Made by a program: the position numbers and the translations under genes. Positions 8,920 to 16,728 of a stretch of 46,899 nucleotides of DNA are shown one piece after another; the first letter of the stretch is position 1; the number at the start of each line of letters is the position of its first letter. Where the stretch lies: positions 1 through 46,899 of the forward strand of contig JBCFBK010000047.1 in the NCBI GenBank assembly GCA_038562555.1, given 5' to 3'. The notes beneath the pieces were generated by a model. The model saw only the letters and a list, made by a program, of their open reading frames with translations. It was not told the origin of the DNA and did no database searches. The stretch is from JBCFBK01 sp038562555 (GTDB lineage: Bacteria > Bacteroidota > Bacteroidia > Bacteroidales > Prolixibacteraceae).

Positions 8920-9573
8920 ATGAAGGTTGAAGGAGTTACTTTTGATCTGGACGGAACGCTGGTCAATTCGCTTGACGATATCGCCGATTCGATGAATTCG
9001 GTATTGCGGCAACATCATTTTCCGGTACATCTGAACGAGGACTATAAGCTCTTTATCGGCAACGGACTGCGGAATCTGGTGCGTACGGTGCTTCCCGAGG
9101 CGTACAGGACCGACGAAGAACTGGTCAGCCAATGCCTGGCATCGATGATAGAGCTTTATAATGCCAACTGCCTGAATAAGACCAGGCCTTACGCCGGGAT
9201 ACCCGAACTGCTGGACGCACTCGTTTCACGCGGGATCAGGCTGGCCATCCTTTCCAACAAAAATGATGCACTCACCAAAAAGATCGTGCAGGCGTTGCTG
9301 CCGCAGTGGAATTTCGAATACGTCGTCGGACTGACCACCGAAGCGCTTAAAAAGCCCAACCCGGCCGAGGCGCTGCGAATCAGCCGGGAGATGGGTATCC
9401 CGCCGGAAAAAATGCTTTACGCCGGCGACTCCGGTACCGACATGTTGACCGCGACCAATGCCGGGATGAACGCTGTGGGCGTGTTGTGGGGCTTCCGCTC
9501 AAAACAAGAGCTTCTTTCAAACGGCGCGAAGCTGTTGGCTCAATATCCGGACGATCTGATCGAAATGCTGTAA
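8920..9573 (+). CDS. HAD-superfamily phosphatase, phosphoglycolate phosphatase-like
   Basis: 217 aa from the ATG at 8920, which begins MKVEGVTFDLDGTLVNS; an upstream in-frame ATG at 8866 would add 18 residues with no family support. HAD motif I is DLDGT (nucleophile Asp9, general acid Asp11), motif II is ILSNK, motif III is the Lys in LKKPNPAEAL, and motif IV is GDSGTDMLTATNAGM. The cap inserted after motif I is the helical C1 type found in Gph/PGP enzymes, which remove phosphate from 2-phosphoglycolate or similar small metabolites. The real substrate cannot be fixed from sequence. It stands just upstream of transaldolase on the same strand, compatible with central sugar-phosphate metabolism. 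Confidence 0.85.
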   Translation: MKVEGVTFDLDGTLVNSLDDIADSMNSVLRQHHFPVHLNEDYKLFIGNGLRNLVRTVLPEAYRTDEELVSQCLASMIELYNANCLNKTRPYAGIPELLDALVSRGIRLAILSNKNDALTKKIVQALLPQWNFEYVVGLTTEALKKPNPAEALRISREMGIPPEKMLYAGDSGTDMLTATNAGMNAVGVLWGFRSKQELLSNGAKLLAQYPDDLIEML

Positions 9574-9675
9574 CCGATCGCGGTCTAGTCCATCTGCAGC
9601 TCGCTGTATCTTTCCTTAAACCATTGACCGCCTGTTCCCGTTTACCTTTAATCAGAACATACAAAAGTTAAGGAG

Positions 9676-10827
9676 ATGAACATACAGGCAAGGAGTCTGA
9701 AAAATAATCCTTTAAAGAAGCTGGAAAGTCTGGGGCAGGCTGTCTGGCTCGACTATATCAGGCGTGATCTGGTTACCGGCGGGGGACTGGAACGTTTGAT
9801 CAGCGAAGACGGATTGCGCGGGATGACCTCAAACCCGGCGATCTTTGAGAAAGCCATCGCCGAAAGCGATCTCTACGATGCAGCTATTCAAGAAATGGCG
9901 CTCGAAGGAAAAGATGTAAACACCATCTATGAAACCCTCAGTCAGCAGGATGTTCAAAATGCCGCCGATGTTTTCCGGCCCTTGTTTGACAGGACCGACG
10001 GAGAAGACGGCTACGTCAGCCTGGAAGTGAATCCCCACCTGGCCCACGATACAGAAGGTACGATCAGCGAAGGCCGCCGGTTATGGGCAGCGCTCGACCG
10101 GCCGAATGTCTTCATCAAAGTACCGGCTACTGCCGAAGGAGTGCCGGCGATCCGGCAACTTATCAGTGACGGGATTAACATCAATGTGACTTTGCTGTTC
10201 GGATTGCCCCGTTACCGGGCGGTTACCGAAGCCTACCTTGAAGGACTGGAAGAACGGCTTGCACAGGGGAAACCGGTTAGTCGGATCGCATCGGTAGCCA
10301 GTTTCTTCCTGAGCCGCATCGATACGGTTGTCGATCCGGTGCTGGAAAAAATAATCGGGTCCGGCGGCGAAAAGAAAGAAATTGCCCGGCAGGCGATTGG
10401 CGAAACGGCCATTTCCAGTGCGAAACTTGCCTATCAGATTTATCTGGATATTTTTTGCAGTAATCGGTTTACGGAGTTGGAAGCAAAGGGAGCTCGTGTT
10501 CAGCGGCTTCTGTGGGCCAGCACCAGCAGCAAAAACCCTGCTCAAAGCGATGTAAAATATGTTGAGCAGCTTATTGGCAATAATACGGTAACTACCTTGC
10601 CGCCGCAGACCCTCGATGCCTACCGTGATCATGGTCATCCGGAATTAACCATTCATAGCGGGGTCGAAAAAGCACGCCGGGTTTTGGAAATTCTCCCGGA
10701 ACTGGGGGTTGACCTGGATCAGGTAGCCCGGCAACTTGAAGATGAAGGTGTCGGCAAATTCAACGAACCATTCGAAAAGCTGATGGAATCGCTGGCGTCC
10801 AAGTCACACAGAAAAGAGAACGGCTAA
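9676..10827 (+). CDS. tal: Transaldolase
   Basis: 383 aa. The enzyme transfers a dihydroxyacetone unit between sugar phosphates in the non-oxidative pentose phosphate pathway. The N-terminal signature GMTSNPAIFEKAI is at about 49-61, and the Schiff-base lysine lies in NVFIKVPAT (Lys148). GININVTLLF and SVASFFLSRIDTVVD follow, with SSKNPAQSDVKYVEQLIG near residue 285. The length of about 380 aa and these blocks fit the longer transaldolase subfamily typical of actinobacteria and plants, also found in Bacteroidota. A purine-rich AAGGAG directly abuts the ATG, closer than a normal ribosome-binding site. The HAD gene ends 102 bp upstream. Confidence 0.94.
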   Translation: MNIQARSLKNNPLKKLESLGQAVWLDYIRRDLVTGGGLERLISEDGLRGMTSNPAIFEKAIAESDLYDAAIQEMALEGKDVNTIYETLSQQDVQNAADVFRPLFDRTDGEDGYVSLEVNPHLAHDTEGTISEGRRLWAALDRPNVFIKVPATAEGVPAIRQLISDGININVTLLFGLPRYRAVTEAYLEGLEERLAQGKPVSRIASVASFFLSRIDTVVDPVLEKIIGSGGEKKEIARQAIGETAISSAKLAYQIYLDIFCSNRFTELEAKGARVQRLLWASTSSKNPAQSDVKYVEQLIGNNTVTTLPPQTLDAYRDHGHPELTIHSGVEKARRVLEILPELGVDLDQVARQLEDEGVGKFNEPFEKLMESLASKSHRKENG

Positions 10828-10875
10828 TCCGATCCCCCTCCGCAATCATCCCCCCATATTGTCGCTTTTCCCACC

Positions 10876-10899
10876 TCCGGATTCAGGTTTCTTTCCGGA
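10876..10899 (+). terminator. Weak possible terminator after transaldolase
   Basis: TCCGGA at 10876-10881 and 10894-10899 pair with each other across 12 nt and are followed by ATTTTG. The short stem and its position just before the next start codon (10920) make this a tentative call. Confidence 0.25.
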
Positions 10900-10919
10900 A
10901 TTTTGAATAAAAAGACAAT

Positions 10920-11432
10920 ATGAAGGTTAGTATTTACTTAGCGTTGTCGGCAAACGGATTCATTTCGAGTGAAAAAGGAGTTCCCGACTGGTTATCCCGG
11001 GAATATGCCCAGGGATTTATGGAAATCTGTCGGGAGACACAAGCCGTGATCATGGGAAGAAAGACCTACCAGATTATCGCGCCGGATTATCTGCCGCTTC
11101 AGGAAACAGGGACCACCGTTGTTCTCACGGGCAATACCGGAGCAAAGCCGGCCAACCGCACGGTGATCTTTACCCGGCAGACACCCGGGCAGATCGTCTC
11201 CATGCTCGAGGCAAAAGGTCATACCCAAGCTGTTATTATTGGAGGCATGAAAACCGTGAGTGAATTCATGAATGCCCGACTGGTGGATGATGTTTATTTC
11301 GTTGTTGAGCCGGTACTTTTTGGAACCGGACTGCCCCTGCTTAAGGACACGACCGATTTTAAGCTTAGCCTGCGGTCGGTGAAAAAGCTGAACGACGATA
11401 CGCTCCGGTTACATTATAAAATAAAAAGGTAA
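10920..11432 (+). CDS. Dihydrofolate reductase-fold protein (RibD C-terminal family)
   Basis: 170 aa. MKVSIYLALSANGFISSEKG is the standard N-terminus of RibD-C/DHFR-like proteins. VIMGRKTYQII at about 42-52 and VIIGGMKTVSEFM at about 100-112 correspond to the NADPH-binding strands of the DHFR fold. VEPVLFGTGLPLL near the C-terminus is the family's usual closing motif. The deaminase half of true RibD is absent and no other riboflavin gene is near, so it is probably an uncharacterised NADPH-dependent reductase. A second family member lies at 28672-29238. It converges on the GH109-type gene, with an inverted repeat between them. Confidence 0.85.
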   Translation: MKVSIYLALSANGFISSEKGVPDWLSREYAQGFMEICRETQAVIMGRKTYQIIAPDYLPLQETGTTVVLTGNTGAKPANRTVIFTRQTPGQIVSMLEAKGHTQAVIIGGMKTVSEFMNARLVDDVYFVVEPVLFGTGLPLLKDTTDFKLSLRSVKKLNDDTLRLHYKIKR

Positions 11433-11471
11433 TCCCGTCGCCTCTGGCACCGGCTCATTAAAATGAATTTT

Positions 11472-11527
11472 CCTGAGTATCCGGGACGAGACCGGGCTGC
11501 TGCGCCGGGATATTCCGGATACTCAGG
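11472..11527. terminator. Bidirectional terminator between convergent genes
   Basis: CCTGAGTATCCGG (11472-11484) and CCGGATACTCAGG (11515-11527) are perfect 13-bp arms. A nested stem from the CCGGG...CCGGG block fills the loop. It lies between the stop codons of two convergent genes (11432 and 11546), where a shared terminator is expected. T-rich tracts are weak, so protein-assisted termination is possible. Confidence 0.6.
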
Positions 11528-11545
11528 TTCTCGCAAACGGATCGC

Positions 11546-12892
11546 CTAAAAGTTCAAATAATCCAGCGGTTTTCTGGTGATCCAGTTGCCGCGGGTAAAG
11601 TCGGGGAAGTACTGCGGCGCGCTGCCCTGGGCGATTGAGGCTTCCGACAGCGGGGTAACGGCGCTCCATGCTGCGGCGTCGTACACATCCATCACCGGCT
11701 GGCGTTGTTCCTTCACGGCATTGATAAACTCGCGGGTCACGAAATAGTCGATCCCGCCATGACCGGCGCCATCGGCAATCTCTCCGTATTTCTTCCACAG
11801 GGGATGATCATATTTGTCCTGCCAGGCCTGGAATTCATCCCAGCCATGTCCTTTCGATTGGCCCTCCACATAAATCCGGCGGCGGCTTAAATCGAAATCG
11901 GTTACGCCATCGGTCCCGGAAACATGAAAGTCGAGCGAATACGGGCGCGGCAGGTTACAGTCGTGCGTCACCAAAATCGTTTCACCGTTGGTGGTTTTAA
12001 TGATCGACGTAATAATATCGCCCTGTGCCCACGGAAGTTTGGCATACGGATGATCCTTGCCTCCCTGTTCCGTCACATAATCTTTCAGGCCCACGGCTTT
12101 GGTTGCGGTCGACGTGAGATACAGGAAGCGGTTGCCCCGGTTAATGTCGAGCATTGCCGCCACAGGTCCCAGTCCATGCGTCGGGTAAACATCGGCATTG
12201 ACCTTTAACGAGTGCTGCGTCCGCCAGCGGGCCTCGCCTTCGGCACCCTCGCCGAATTTCAGTCCCTCGCTGAATTTCACATCGAGCAGGCTGTGGCGGT
12301 ATCCGCAACGGGCGTGAACCACTTCTCCGAATACGCCTTGTTTCACCATGTTGGTCACGGCCATCACGTCGCGGCGATAGTTCACATTTTCGAGGATCAT
12401 ACAGGGCATTCCGGTTTCTTCGGAGGTATTGACCAGGTCCCAGCATTCCTCCATCGTATTTGCCGCCGATACCTCAACAGCCACATATTTTCCGGCTTTC
12501 ATCGTGGCGACGGCCATGCGGGTATGCCAGAGCCAGGGTGTTGAAATAATCACCCCGTCAATATCGTCACGTTTGAGCATTTCAAGAAAAGCATATTCCC
12601 CGTTACTGTAAACGGCTGCTTCGGGTTTACCAAGATCGCTCAGCATTTTCTTCGTCAAGCTTACCGCTTCGGGATCGATATCGCAGAAAGCGGTTACTTT
12701 CACTCCTTCGGTAACGGCAGCACGCTGCACATGTCCACGGCCACGTCCGCCCACACCAATGAAGGCGATATTTACCTGACCGGTTTTTTTTGCGGCGGAT
12801 ACGCCGGCTTTCGAAATGTGAGGTGCGGCAATAATCCCGGCGCCAACAGCGCTCACGGTTTTCAGGAATGATCTTCTGTTCGTAGGTTCCAT
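11546..12892 (-). CDS. Gfo/Idh/MocA-fold protein of the GH109 type, Tat-exported
   Basis: 448 aa. The N-terminus MEPTNRRSFLKTVSAVGAG is a twin-arginine signal. The Rossmann motif GVGGRGRGHVQ at about 46-56 binds NAD. Further blocks agree with GH109 from memory: ENVNYRRDVMAVTNMVKQG, YPTHGLGPVAAMLDINRGNR, GHGGIDYFVTREFI, and the C-terminal DVYDAAAWSAVTPLSEASI followed by PDFTRGNW. GH109 enzymes are NAD-dependent alpha-N-acetylgalactosaminidases acting by an oxidation-elimination mechanism. Many relatives have other sugar substrates or unknown ones, so the activity is provisional. It is not part of a SusC/SusD operon here. Confidence 0.83.
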   Translation of the reverse strand: MEPTNRRSFLKTVSAVGAGIIAAPHISKAGVSAAKKTGQVNIAFIGVGGRGRGHVQRAAVTEGVKVTAFCDIDPEAVSLTKKMLSDLGKPEAAVYSNGEYAFLEMLKRDDIDGVIISTPWLWHTRMAVATMKAGKYVAVEVSAANTMEECWDLVNTSEETGMPCMILENVNYRRDVMAVTNMVKQGVFGEVVHARCGYRHSLLDVKFSEGLKFGEGAEGEARWRTQHSLKVNADVYPTHGLGPVAAMLDINRGNRFLYLTSTATKAVGLKDYVTEQGGKDHPYAKLPWAQGDIITSIIKTTNGETILVTHDCNLPRPYSLDFHVSGTDGVTDFDLSRRRIYVEGQSKGHGWDEFQAWQDKYDHPLWKKYGEIADGAGHGGIDYFVTREFINAVKEQRQPVMDVYDAAAWSAVTPLSEASIAQGSAPQYFPDFTRGNWITRKPLDYLNF

Positions 12893-12995
12893 ATCGTGTA
12901 TTTAAGTTTAATTTCCTGTTACAAGTTTAATCGGGCACAGGGTAATAAAAAGGGGAACAAAAGGGGGAACGCACCGCCAAAACTGCTTTTCCCGG

Positions 12996-15275
12996 TTACT
13001 TTTTAATCAGTTCCCTGAAGGCAACCGGATAGGGTTCGTTATACAAAAGCACATACTTTCTGCAAAAATCATCATAGCACTGCCGGGCCTGGCCGTGGTT
13101 TCCCTGTACGGTAAAGCCGGCGAGCAACTGCTTCAGGGCTTCTTCATTCACCGGATCAAATTTCAGAACGGTCCGCGCTAATTCAATTTTCAGATCCTGA
13201 GCGCCCGCTGACTTCAGCAGGATGAAAAGCAGGCCGATCACTTCGTCAGCAACCGTGCTTTTGTGCGCATCCAGCCATTCTGCTTCGATGTTTTGCAGGA
13301 TATTCCCCGCTTTGACCATTTCCAGGAAATCAATGATCCGGTCATGCTCAACCCTCCCCGAGGCCGCCTGCTGTCTGATTGTTTTTTTTAGTTCGGAATA
13401 CTGAAATACATCGACTGAGGTTCCTTCTCCGGCAACAAAAAACCACTTCTTGTCCTGATAACTGATCGAGATCCCTTCCATACTCTCCAATAATCTGCGC
13501 AGCTTCTTTAGATTAGTCCCCCGGCTTTCCCTGGCTTTGTCGGGCTCTACCCCGGGCCAAAAGGTGTCGGTCAGTTTTTTGACACCGGTACCATCGTCCG
13601 TTTCGGCCTGGTTCAGGATAAAAAACGCAAGCAACTGCTTGAGCAGGGGCGAAAACCTGCCGGTCTGGTCGCCCCCATTGCGGGTGTTTATCTGAAATGT
13701 TCCAAAAAGTTTGACCGAATTTCCGGGCGCTGCGGTCTTTGCTTTTGCGGGAACCAAAGTCTTCCTCCGGATGCCCCTGGTAATGACCAGAACAAGCAGC
13801 ACGGCCGCGCAAATCAAAAGCGCCGGGTACAAAAGTGAAAGACCGTTGCCGGCTTTATCCTGCTCCAGGAAAACCGCTTCTATTTCTTTTTCAGACAATC
13901 CGCGGTCCCAGATCCTCAAATCGTCGATCGAACCCAAAAACTGTTCGCCCCAGAGGTTGGAGCCGATTAAAAATGACTGCCCGGACGGTTTGATCGCAGA
14001 AGCTTCGAGGGTTGACGACCACTCGCCGTCGACATAGATATCCACGGTCGATCCGGGGTTAAACACCACGGCGATATGGTGCCATTCGCCCGGCTCCAGT
14101 GTTTTGTTGCCCTTGTGGTCTTTGATGTTGGCTGTCGTAAAATCGGGTGCGCCCTCCGCGTCGAGCTTTAGCGAAAAGGAGCTACCCAGTCCGACAATTC
14201 CCATGAAACCGTTTAAGGTGTCGGGTTTCACCCACACCGCCATGCTGATCGGGGTATCGAAGTTCAGGTTGTTTTCCTTCGCGTAGTCGATGTAGGCATT
14301 GTTCCCGGTGAACCTGGCCACCCGGCCCCTCTCTTTATCCGGGACGATCTCAACCTGGTTTATGATGATCTTTTCCCAGGCGGGCTCCGACAGGTTCCGT
14401 ATTTTTCCGTCGAACGGGAAATGCATGACCAGGCCTTCATTGATCTGGCTTTCAAAGGCCGTAAACGTGCGGAGGGCATCGGACATACCCGTATGCTGGA
14501 TCACTTCGCCGGGCGTAATGCGATAGCCATTTTTATAGGGAGAAAGGATCTCGCTGTAACCGGTCACCGGGTAGGAAAACCGCCCTGCCGTTATCAGTTC
14601 GGGATGCTGCTTCCAGCGGACATCGTTCAGGAGCCTGCCGTTGTATTTCACTTCGCCGGTCAGCCTCCGTGTGTTGTTTAGAAATTCAATGACCGCCTCA
14701 GCTTCAGCCAGCTCATCCGGATCAAGCAGCACGAAGTTGGGCACTTTGCCGGTCAGCCGCCAGCACTGCAGGCACTGGCTCTGCAGCGAATCGCCACTGT
14801 CGGGGCTGAACACGACCATTTTGCCGAGCGGATCGGACGAAAAGCGGGTCATGTAAGCTCGCGAAGACGTTACGCGGGAGCTTGAAGTAAAAGTAAGGTC
14901 ATCTCCGAAAAGTGCCATGATCTTTTTCTGCTGAAGGATGCTTTCCGCAGGCCACTCATTATCCTGATTCAGAAACAGGTCCGTTTTGAATTGTTCCTGC
15001 AGGAAGGACTTTATACTGTCGTTGTGAGCGGCAGGGTCAAAAATGAGGATCAGGCTTTGTTGCTGTTGCTTAAAAAATGAATGGATTAACCGGAGTTGTT
15101 CCGCGGCAGGCATTCGGGTAAAGCGTACAGCCTTTGCTCCCTGTTGCAACGCCTGGCCCGTGTGTTCGCCGGCATTCACGCAGGCGAATGTCCAGGCGTC
15201 CAGGCGTCTGCTGTTTTGCGCCTGAAGCGCGGAGCAGATCACCAGAACAAAAAGCAGGCAGAGGGTTTTCTTCAC
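12996..15275 (-). CDS. Membrane-spanning protein fusing a LamG ectodomain to a SARP/BTAD-like regulator
   Basis: 759 aa. A Sec signal peptide ends near residue 20. Residues 25-270 form a segment with no clear family, with a faint phospholipase C-like TIM-barrel flavour. Residues about 280-470 form a LamG/concanavalin-like domain (LVMHFPFDGKIRNLSEP; TPISMAVWVKPDTL; GEWHHIAVVFNPGSTVDIYVDGE; IDDLRIWDRGLSEKEI). A membrane helix follows at about 479-500 (SLLYPALLICAAVLLVLVITRG). The cytoplasmic C-terminus resembles SARP-family activators: a winged-helix-like segment at about 518-620 (VKLFGTFQINT; LLKQLLAFFILN; WPGVEPDKARESRGTNLKKLRRLL) and a BTAD-like helical repeat at about 640-759. Such a layout could sense glycans or other ligands outside and act on DNA from the membrane (inference). 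Confidence 0.72.
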   Translation of the reverse strand: MKKTLCLLFVLVICSALQAQNSRRLDAWTFACVNAGEHTGQALQQGAKAVRFTRMPAAEQLRLIHSFFKQQQQSLILIFDPAAHNDSIKSFLQEQFKTDLFLNQDNEWPAESILQQKKIMALFGDDLTFTSSSRVTSSRAYMTRFSSDPLGKMVVFSPDSGDSLQSQCLQCWRLTGKVPNFVLLDPDELAEAEAVIEFLNNTRRLTGEVKYNGRLLNDVRWKQHPELITAGRFSYPVTGYSEILSPYKNGYRITPGEVIQHTGMSDALRTFTAFESQINEGLVMHFPFDGKIRNLSEPAWEKIIINQVEIVPDKERGRVARFTGNNAYIDYAKENNLNFDTPISMAVWVKPDTLNGFMGIVGLGSSFSLKLDAEGAPDFTTANIKDHKGNKTLEPGEWHHIAVVFNPGSTVDIYVDGEWSSTLEASAIKPSGQSFLIGSNLWGEQFLGSIDDLRIWDRGLSEKEIEAVFLEQDKAGNGLSLLYPALLICAAVLLVLVITRGIRRKTLVPAKAKTAAPGNSVKLFGTFQINTRNGGDQTGRFSPLLKQLLAFFILNQAETDDGTGVKKLTDTFWPGVEPDKARESRGTNLKKLRRLLESMEGISISYQDKKWFFVAGEGTSVDVFQYSELKKTIRQQAASGRVEHDRIIDFLEMVKAGNILQNIEAEWLDAHKSTVADEVIGLLFILLKSAGAQDLKIELARTVLKFDPVNEEALKQLLAGFTVQGNHGQARQCYDDFCRKYVLLYNEPYPVAFRELIKK

Positions 15276-15286
15276 GTCGCAGATTG

Positions 15287-15601
15287 CTATTCTTTTATTA
15301 TTCCTATTCTTGCTGGATTCTGTCTGCAGTCAAATACCGAAATAATCCGAATTAGATTATCATTAAACCGGTAAATTATCTTATAGTTCCTTATAACCAA
15401 ATAGCGGTATTCAAATCGCCCTCCTAAAAGAAGAGGTTCTTTCGCACCTAAAAGAGGATTGGACTCAAGGAGTAGTGTCTCTGTAACCAATAGCTTAATC
15501 AAATTCCTTGCAATACGGGGACTCGCCTCTACCTTGTAATAATCATAAATCTCCTCAAGTTGAGACAACGCACTGTCAGACCAAAGGACCTTTACTTCCA
15601 T
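15287..15601 (-). CDS. RelE/ParE-family toxin
   Basis: 104 aa. MEVKVLWSDSALSQLEEIYDYY at the N-terminus and YRYLVIRNYKIIYRFND followed by IRIISVFDCRQNPARI are hallmark strands of the RelE/ParE fold. In this superfamily RelE types cleave mRNA on the ribosome and ParE types poison gyrase; the sequence resembles ParE more but does not settle it. The gene overlaps the antitoxin gene by 10 bp and follows it, the usual antitoxin-first order of type II pairs. Confidence 0.85.
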   Translation of the reverse strand: MEVKVLWSDSALSQLEEIYDYYKVEASPRIARNLIKLLVTETLLLESNPLLGAKEPLLLGGRFEYRYLVIRNYKIIYRFNDNLIRIISVFDCRQNPARIGIIKE

Positions 15602-15849
15602 TTTTCAATTTCTTTGAGGAGAGTCCGCGCCTCAGTGATTTTCCCGTTTTCATGATCTTTTTCCGACCGGTCAATCATCTTATTGAATTCCTCATTTGTC
15701 ATCGGCTTCAGATCATCGGCTACTTTCTTTTTTCTTTCCTCCCGAAGCATTTTCTCCAGTTTACCAATCACCTTTTCATCTGAAAGCCGAAGAAATTCTC
15801 TAACAAAACGGAGTTTTCTCGTATCGATTTCCATAGTATTTTTTTTCAA
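15592..15849 (-). CDS. Antitoxin partner of the ParE-like toxin
   Basis: 85 aa from 15849; Met6 (15834) is an alternative start. The protein is highly charged and helical: MEIDTRKLRFVREFLRLSDEKVIGKLEKML, then DDLKPMTNEEFNKMIDRSEKD, a pattern common in Bacteroidota antitoxins next to ParE/RelE toxins. The N-terminal half would fold as the DNA-binding or dimerisation part and the C-terminal half wrap the toxin. A 12-bp palindrome directly upstream (15854-15865) is the likely autoregulatory operator. Confidence 0.75.
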   Translation of the reverse strand: MKKNTMEIDTRKLRFVREFLRLSDEKVIGKLEKMLREERKKKVADDLKPMTNEEFNKMIDRSEKDHENGKITEARTLLKEIEKWK

Positions 15850-15853
15850 AATT

Positions 15854-15865
15854 ACTGAATTCAGT
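15854..15865. promoter_or_regulatory. Candidate autoregulatory operator of the toxin-antitoxin pair
   Basis: ACTGAATTCAGT is a perfect 12-bp palindrome that ends 5 bp upstream of the antitoxin start codon. Its position matches the self-repression seen in type II toxin-antitoxin operons. Confidence 0.5.
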
Positions 15866-16021
15866 CCATTATTAAAAGATTACCTGGATTATCCTTATCA
15901 CCCTGCCGGCTTTCGGAAATATTCACCAGGGCGGAAGGCCGCCGCATGATACGGGTGTTACCTGTCTGTTATTCAATCGCAGTCTTTGCCGCTCATCAAT
16001 GGCTTTTCTCCATTCTTATTC

Positions 16022-16029
16022 TATCTTTG
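16022..16029 (+). promoter_or_regulatory. Possible -7 element of the second sigma-factor gene
   Basis: TATCTTTG fits TAnnTTTG and lies 20 bp before the chosen ATG at 16050. The expected -33 position has AATG, a poor match to TTTG. It supports the start at 16050 rather than the in-frame ATG at 15999, which would lie upstream of transcription. Confidence 0.35.
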
Positions 16030-16049
16030 CCGTTAACCAACGCAAAAAT

Positions 16050-16637
16050 ATGGCCGGCAATGATCCCCTTCGAAAACTGGAGGATGACAATTCTCTTTTA
16101 ACTCGCGTCATAAAAGGAGAGGAGACTGCTTTTGCCCAAATTTACAGGAAATATGCGAATCATCTGTTGTCGTACGGAACAGGCCTGGGGTTTGACCGTG
16201 AAACACTGAAAGACGCGATCCACGATGTATTTTGCAAGCTCTACGCCGATAAAAGCTTTCTCAGAAATGTCAGAAGCATCCGGTCTTACCTGTTCCGGTC
16301 GCTGAGAAACCGGCTCATCAATATTTACCAGTCAAGAGTCGAGACCACCGGCATCGACGCAAACGAGTCGCGTTTCAGTATTCAGGTGACTGTTCTCGAT
16401 GAACTGATTAACCATGAAGACAAGGCCAGGATCAGGGAGGGGATTGAAAAGTACCTCAATTGCCTGACCAGCCGGCAACGGGAAGCCATCTACCTGCGGT
16501 TTATCCAGGACCTGGATTACGAAGAAATCGCTTCTTTGCTGGGCATGACTCCCCATGCCGCCAGGAAGCTCACTTCCCGCGCCATTATCCGGATTAGAGA
16601 ACATAACAAATTGTTACTTTTCCTTCTTTTTCACTAA
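16050..16637 (+). CDS. ECF-type RNA polymerase sigma factor
   Basis: 195 aa from the ATG at 16050; an upstream ATG at 15999 adds 17 unlikely residues. Region 2 appears as FAQIYRKYANHLLSYGTGLG and LKDAIHDVFCKLYADK, and RSIRSYLFRSLRNRLIN joins to region 4, LTSRQREAIYLRFIQDLDYEEI followed by the recognition helix MTPHAARKLTSRAIIRIRE. The gene heads a plus-strand operon running to 26467 and is followed 91 bp later by its FecR. It should activate the SusC gene at 18025 and the genes after it. Confidence 0.92.
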   Translation: MAGNDPLRKLEDDNSLLTRVIKGEETAFAQIYRKYANHLLSYGTGLGFDRETLKDAIHDVFCKLYADKSFLRNVRSIRSYLFRSLRNRLINIYQSRVETTGIDANESRFSIQVTVLDELINHEDKARIREGIEKYLNCLTSRQREAIYLRFIQDLDYEEIASLLGMTPHAARKLTSRAIIRIREHNKLLLFLLFH

Positions 16638-16728
16638 CATTCTATCCTTGAAAAAAGATTTTTTATTCTGATCTCATTTTTTTATTTAAAAAATGGGGAC
16701 AAAAAAATACCTGATCTGTCATAGGGGT

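Noticed and set aside
10081..10638. 185-codon minus-strand frame opposite transaldolase
   Set aside because: Lies wholly within a clear transaldolase gene; high GC and codon mirroring produce such shadow frames. No family resemblance.
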